Part shown: in pieces, positions 6,170-8,054 of the stretch | Position numbering within the stretch: the first letter of the stretch is position 1 | Layout: each line of letters begins with the position of its first letter | Source of the DNA: Candidatus Aenigmatarchaeota archaeon | Lineage (GTDB): Archaea > Aenigmatarchaeota > Aenigmatarchaeia > Aenigmatarchaeales > SZUA-1535 | NCBI GenBank assembly: GCA_026985775.1 | Contig: JALSPV010000110.1 | Span: 1-8,054, forward strand | Direction of reading: 5' to 3' | DNA length: 8,054 nt | The notes under the pieces: generated by a model | Seen by the model: the letters and a program-made list of their open reading frames with translations, nothing else | The model's database searches: none | What the model was told of the DNA's origin: nothing | Position numbers and translations under genes: made by a program

Positions 6170-7702
6170 TCATCTTTCGAGAATAAATTCCCTTTCTCTC
6201 CTCAAACTTTTCAAAAGCATCTCAGTACCATATCCCTTTGCAATTGTGAATGGTGTTTCTTCTTCAAGCAATTTTTGTGCCGCCGTGAGTTTCGAGCTTT
6301 TTTCGGCAAAGATCGTGAAGAGTTTTTCGCCTTTCCTAACCCTATCTCCTGTCTTTTTGTAAAGTAAGATTCCAGCACCCTTGTGTCTAGGTGCACCCGC
6401 GGCCTTTGCGAGTGCAGCAATTGCTCTGTTATCTATCCAAAGTACTTTTCCAGAACGCTCTGCAACTACATCCAGTTTTTGCGCACCGGGAGAAAGGTCT
6501 TCTGGCTTAATTTTTGGATTACCACCTTGAGCATCGATTATTTCCCTTAGCTTTTTTTCAGCTTTACCGCTTTTAATTATACGAAGTGCAAGAGTTTTGT
6601 CTCCATTTCCTACCTCCTTGAACAAAAGTCCCGCTATAGAGCATGCTTTGTCTATAACATCTTCAGGTGCGTTATTCTGAACAGCAAGTAGAGCTTCTCT
6701 AGCTTCGAGTATTGGGCCTATACATCTTCCAAGAGGCTGCTCACCATAAGTTATTGCGCACGCTATGTTCATTCCCAAGCGTCTACCAAGCTCTGAAAAA
6801 TCACTTGCAAGATCTAAGGCCTCTTCCATTGTTTTTATTTTGGCACCCCTTCCGGTAGGGATGTCTATAACCACATACTCTGCTCCGACAGATCTTTTCT
6901 TTGCAAGTATTGAAGGGAAAAGCATTGGATCTATTCCAAGTGGAAACTCGATTTGAATGAAAATATCATCAGCTGGTGCAAGCTCAAGAGCACCGCCCCA
7001 AACAAGACAAGCACCAACTTTGTTAACTATTCTCACTATTTCTTCTGCGCTAAATTCGACACATGCAAGACACTCCATTCTATCCGCTGTTCCAGCCGGT
7101 GAAGTTATCGCACGTGAAGATGTTTTTGGAATCGTAAGTCCAGCAGCGGCTATTATTGGCACAGCAACTATAGATGTTTTATCTCCTGGTATACCGCCAA
7201 TAGAATGTTTATCAACAACGAGCTTTTTCTCAAATTCAAGTGTTTTACCAACTTCTATCATTGCTCTTGTAAGATGCTCCGCCTCTTCCATTGAAACCTT
7301 CCTTATGTAAAGCGCTGTAAGAAATGCTGCTAACTCTATTTCTGAGAGATTTTTTTCTACAGTATCCCTTACAATTTCTCTTATTTCCTCGTAGCTAAGG
7401 TAAGCCCCATGTAGCCTTTTTCTTATATATTCTACGCTCTTTGGTTTTGAAACAGGAAAAACATTTGCAATTTCCCCAGTTTTTACACCAAGCTCTTTAT
7501 AAGCCTCTTCACAGAGCGCTATTTCACCTTCTTTAACAAGTTTAGACGCTATGTCGAGTATAGCTATTATTTCATTTTTTCCTGCAGAAATCTTAACTCT
7601 TTCCAGAGCTCTCACACCAAGCCTTTCGGCATCTGCTTTATTAATAATAGCTATAAACTTTCCTCCCGTTTCAAGCTGAAGCTTCTTTATTTTGAATTTC
7701 AT
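6170..7702 (-). CDS. deoA: AMP phosphorylase (thymidine phosphorylase family)
   Basis: The enzyme phosphorolyses AMP, and often other NMPs, to free base and ribose-1,5-bisphosphate, the first step of the archaeal NMP pathway to RuBP and type III RuBisCO. The 510 residues match the family length of about 500. Residues 1-85 are the extra N-terminal domain of the archaeal enzymes. Residues 86-155 are the helical Glycos_trans_3N part. The catalytic alpha/beta domain spans about 156-395, with phosphate-binding DKHSIGGIPGDKTS (164-177), TSSRAITSPAGTADRME (194-210), VWGGALELAPADD (234-246), EFPLGIDP (252-259), SILAKKRSVGAEYVVIDIP (264-282) and ITYGEQPLGRCIGPILEA (317-334). Residues about 405-495 are the C-terminal PYNP_C-like domain. 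WGGALxLAPADD separates this group from bacterial thymidine phosphorylases. deoA is the usual family symbol although the expected substrate is AMP, not thymidine. It follows the small cysteine-rich gene by six bases. Confidence 0.95.
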   Translation of the reverse strand: MKFKIKKLQLETGGKFIAIINKADAERLGVRALERVKISAGKNEIIAILDIASKLVKEGEIALCEEAYKELGVKTGEIANVFPVSKPKSVEYIRKRLHGAYLSYEEIREIVRDTVEKNLSEIELAAFLTALYIRKVSMEEAEHLTRAMIEVGKTLEFEKKLVVDKHSIGGIPGDKTSIVAVPIIAAAGLTIPKTSSRAITSPAGTADRMECLACVEFSAEEIVRIVNKVGACLVWGGALELAPADDIFIQIEFPLGIDPMLFPSILAKKRSVGAEYVVIDIPTGRGAKIKTMEEALDLASDFSELGRRLGMNIACAITYGEQPLGRCIGPILEAREALLAVQNNAPEDVIDKACSIAGLLFKEVGNGDKTLALRIIKSGKAEKKLREIIDAQGGNPKIKPEDLSPGAQKLDVVAERSGKVLWIDNRAIAALAKAAGAPRHKGAGILLYKKTGDRVRKGEKLFTIFAEKSSKLTAAQKLLEEETPFTIAKGYGTEMLLKSLRREREFILER

Positions 7703-7708
7703 GAATTT

Positions 7709-7714
7709 TCACCC
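7709..7714 (-). promoter_or_regulatory. Ribosome binding site for AMP phosphorylase, overlapping the upstream stop codon
   Basis: On the minus strand GGGTGA contains the TGA stop of the upstream gene and lies six bases before the ATG at 7702. The overlap suggests translational coupling of the two genes and confirms the chosen start. Confidence 0.6.
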
Positions 7715-8053
7715 GCAAACATTTTTACCCAAAACTTCGTTGCAAACGAGCTTTGGATTTGAGCAATCGTAATTTGCACCGTGCTCATTCGCTATTTTAC
7801 AAAGATTTTTGATATACCACACTATTTGCGGGAGAGAAGGATTTGCAGAAACATCACATGAATAGTTTGCGAAAAATTTGCAGTTTTCCATGAGCACATC
7901 TTTTGCTGAAGCACATTTGTAACCGGGTCTTGCTATTTCACACCCATGTTTATCGCGATAAACAGGGTATGCAACAAGCGCAATGAAAATTGCAAACATC
8001 ACTATTGCGGCGATGTCTTTTTTGGTAAGCGAAAGCCCTAGCTTTTTTTGCAT
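7709..8053 (-). CDS. Small membrane-anchored protein with eight cysteines, function unknown
   Basis: The product has 114 residues if it begins at the ATG at 8053-8051, one base from the window edge, so a start further upstream remains possible. A lysine-bearing N-terminus (K3, K4, K11, K12) leads into one hydrophobic segment at about 14-31, read as a signal anchor with the remainder outside the cell. That remainder holds eight cysteines (C38, C47, C58, C66, C85, C97, C104, C113), an even number that fits up to four disulfides. One N-x-S sequon (N63) is present. I do not recognise the family and no catalytic motif is visible. It probably shares an operon with AMP phosphorylase, but an extracellular disulfide-rich protein has no obvious link to nucleotide salvage, so co-transcription need not mean shared function. 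Zinc binding is an alternative reading of the cysteines, less likely given the membrane anchor. Confidence 0.75.
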   Translation of the reverse strand: MQKKLGLSLTKKDIAAIVMFAIFIALVAYPVYRDKHGCEIARPGYKCASAKDVLMENCKFFANYSCDVSANPSLPQIVWYIKNLCKIANEHGANYDCSNPKLVCNEVLGKNVCG

Positions 8054-8054
8054 G

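Noticed and set aside
6957..7310. Plus-strand open frame of 117 codons
   Set aside because: It is antisense to the most conserved part of AMP phosphorylase and shows no family motif.
1..8054. CRISPR array, tRNA or rRNA, insertion sequence, toxin-antitoxin or defence system
   Set aside because: I saw no regularly spaced direct repeats, cloverleaf sequences, transposase motifs or paired small toxin and antitoxin genes. Nearly all of the window is accounted for by six protein genes.

Overview
The window looks like a piece of an AT-rich archaeal genome. Archaeal origin rests on three genes of archaeal type: a COG2433/DUF460-family protein, an ApgM-type cofactor-independent phosphoglycerate mutase, and an AMP phosphorylase of the NMP (type III RuBisCO-linked) pathway. 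Promoters are of the BRE/TATA kind, set close enough to the start codons to suggest near-leaderless messages, and the secreted proteins are dense in N-x-S/T sequons. A DPANN-like or other small-genome uncultured archaeon is plausible, but the sequence alone does not fix the lineage.

Layout. (1) Bases 1-2945, minus strand: one uninterrupted reading frame of 981 codons that runs off the left edge. It encodes a large secreted surface protein: signal peptide, a long cysteine-rich beta-sandwich-like region with degenerate repeats, two choice-of-anchor U-like repeats, then a DUF2341-like domain. (2) Bases 2946-3028: a compact divergent promoter region with a TATA element facing each way. (3) 3029-3700, plus: a 223-residue secreted, sequon-rich protein of unknown function. 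(4) 3754-4905, plus: a DUF460 protein whose RNase H-like active site looks degenerate. (5) 4938-6146, plus: apgM. (6) 6170-7702, minus: AMP phosphorylase, convergent with apgM across a 23-base gap. (7) 7709-8053, minus: a small membrane-anchored protein with eight cysteines, directly upstream of the AMP phosphorylase gene and probably translationally coupled to it.

How they fit together. The left third is a cell-surface module: two exported, probably glycosylated proteins transcribed divergently from one intergenic region. The right half is central carbon and nucleotide metabolism. AMP phosphorylase makes ribose-1,5-bisphosphate, which in archaea is isomerised to RuBP and turned by type III RuBisCO into 3-phosphoglycerate. 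ApgM interconverts 3- and 2-phosphoglycerate, the next step toward pyruvate. The isomerase and RuBisCO are not in this window, so this link is inference from neighbouring genes. No tRNA, rRNA, CRISPR array, insertion sequence or integrase was seen.
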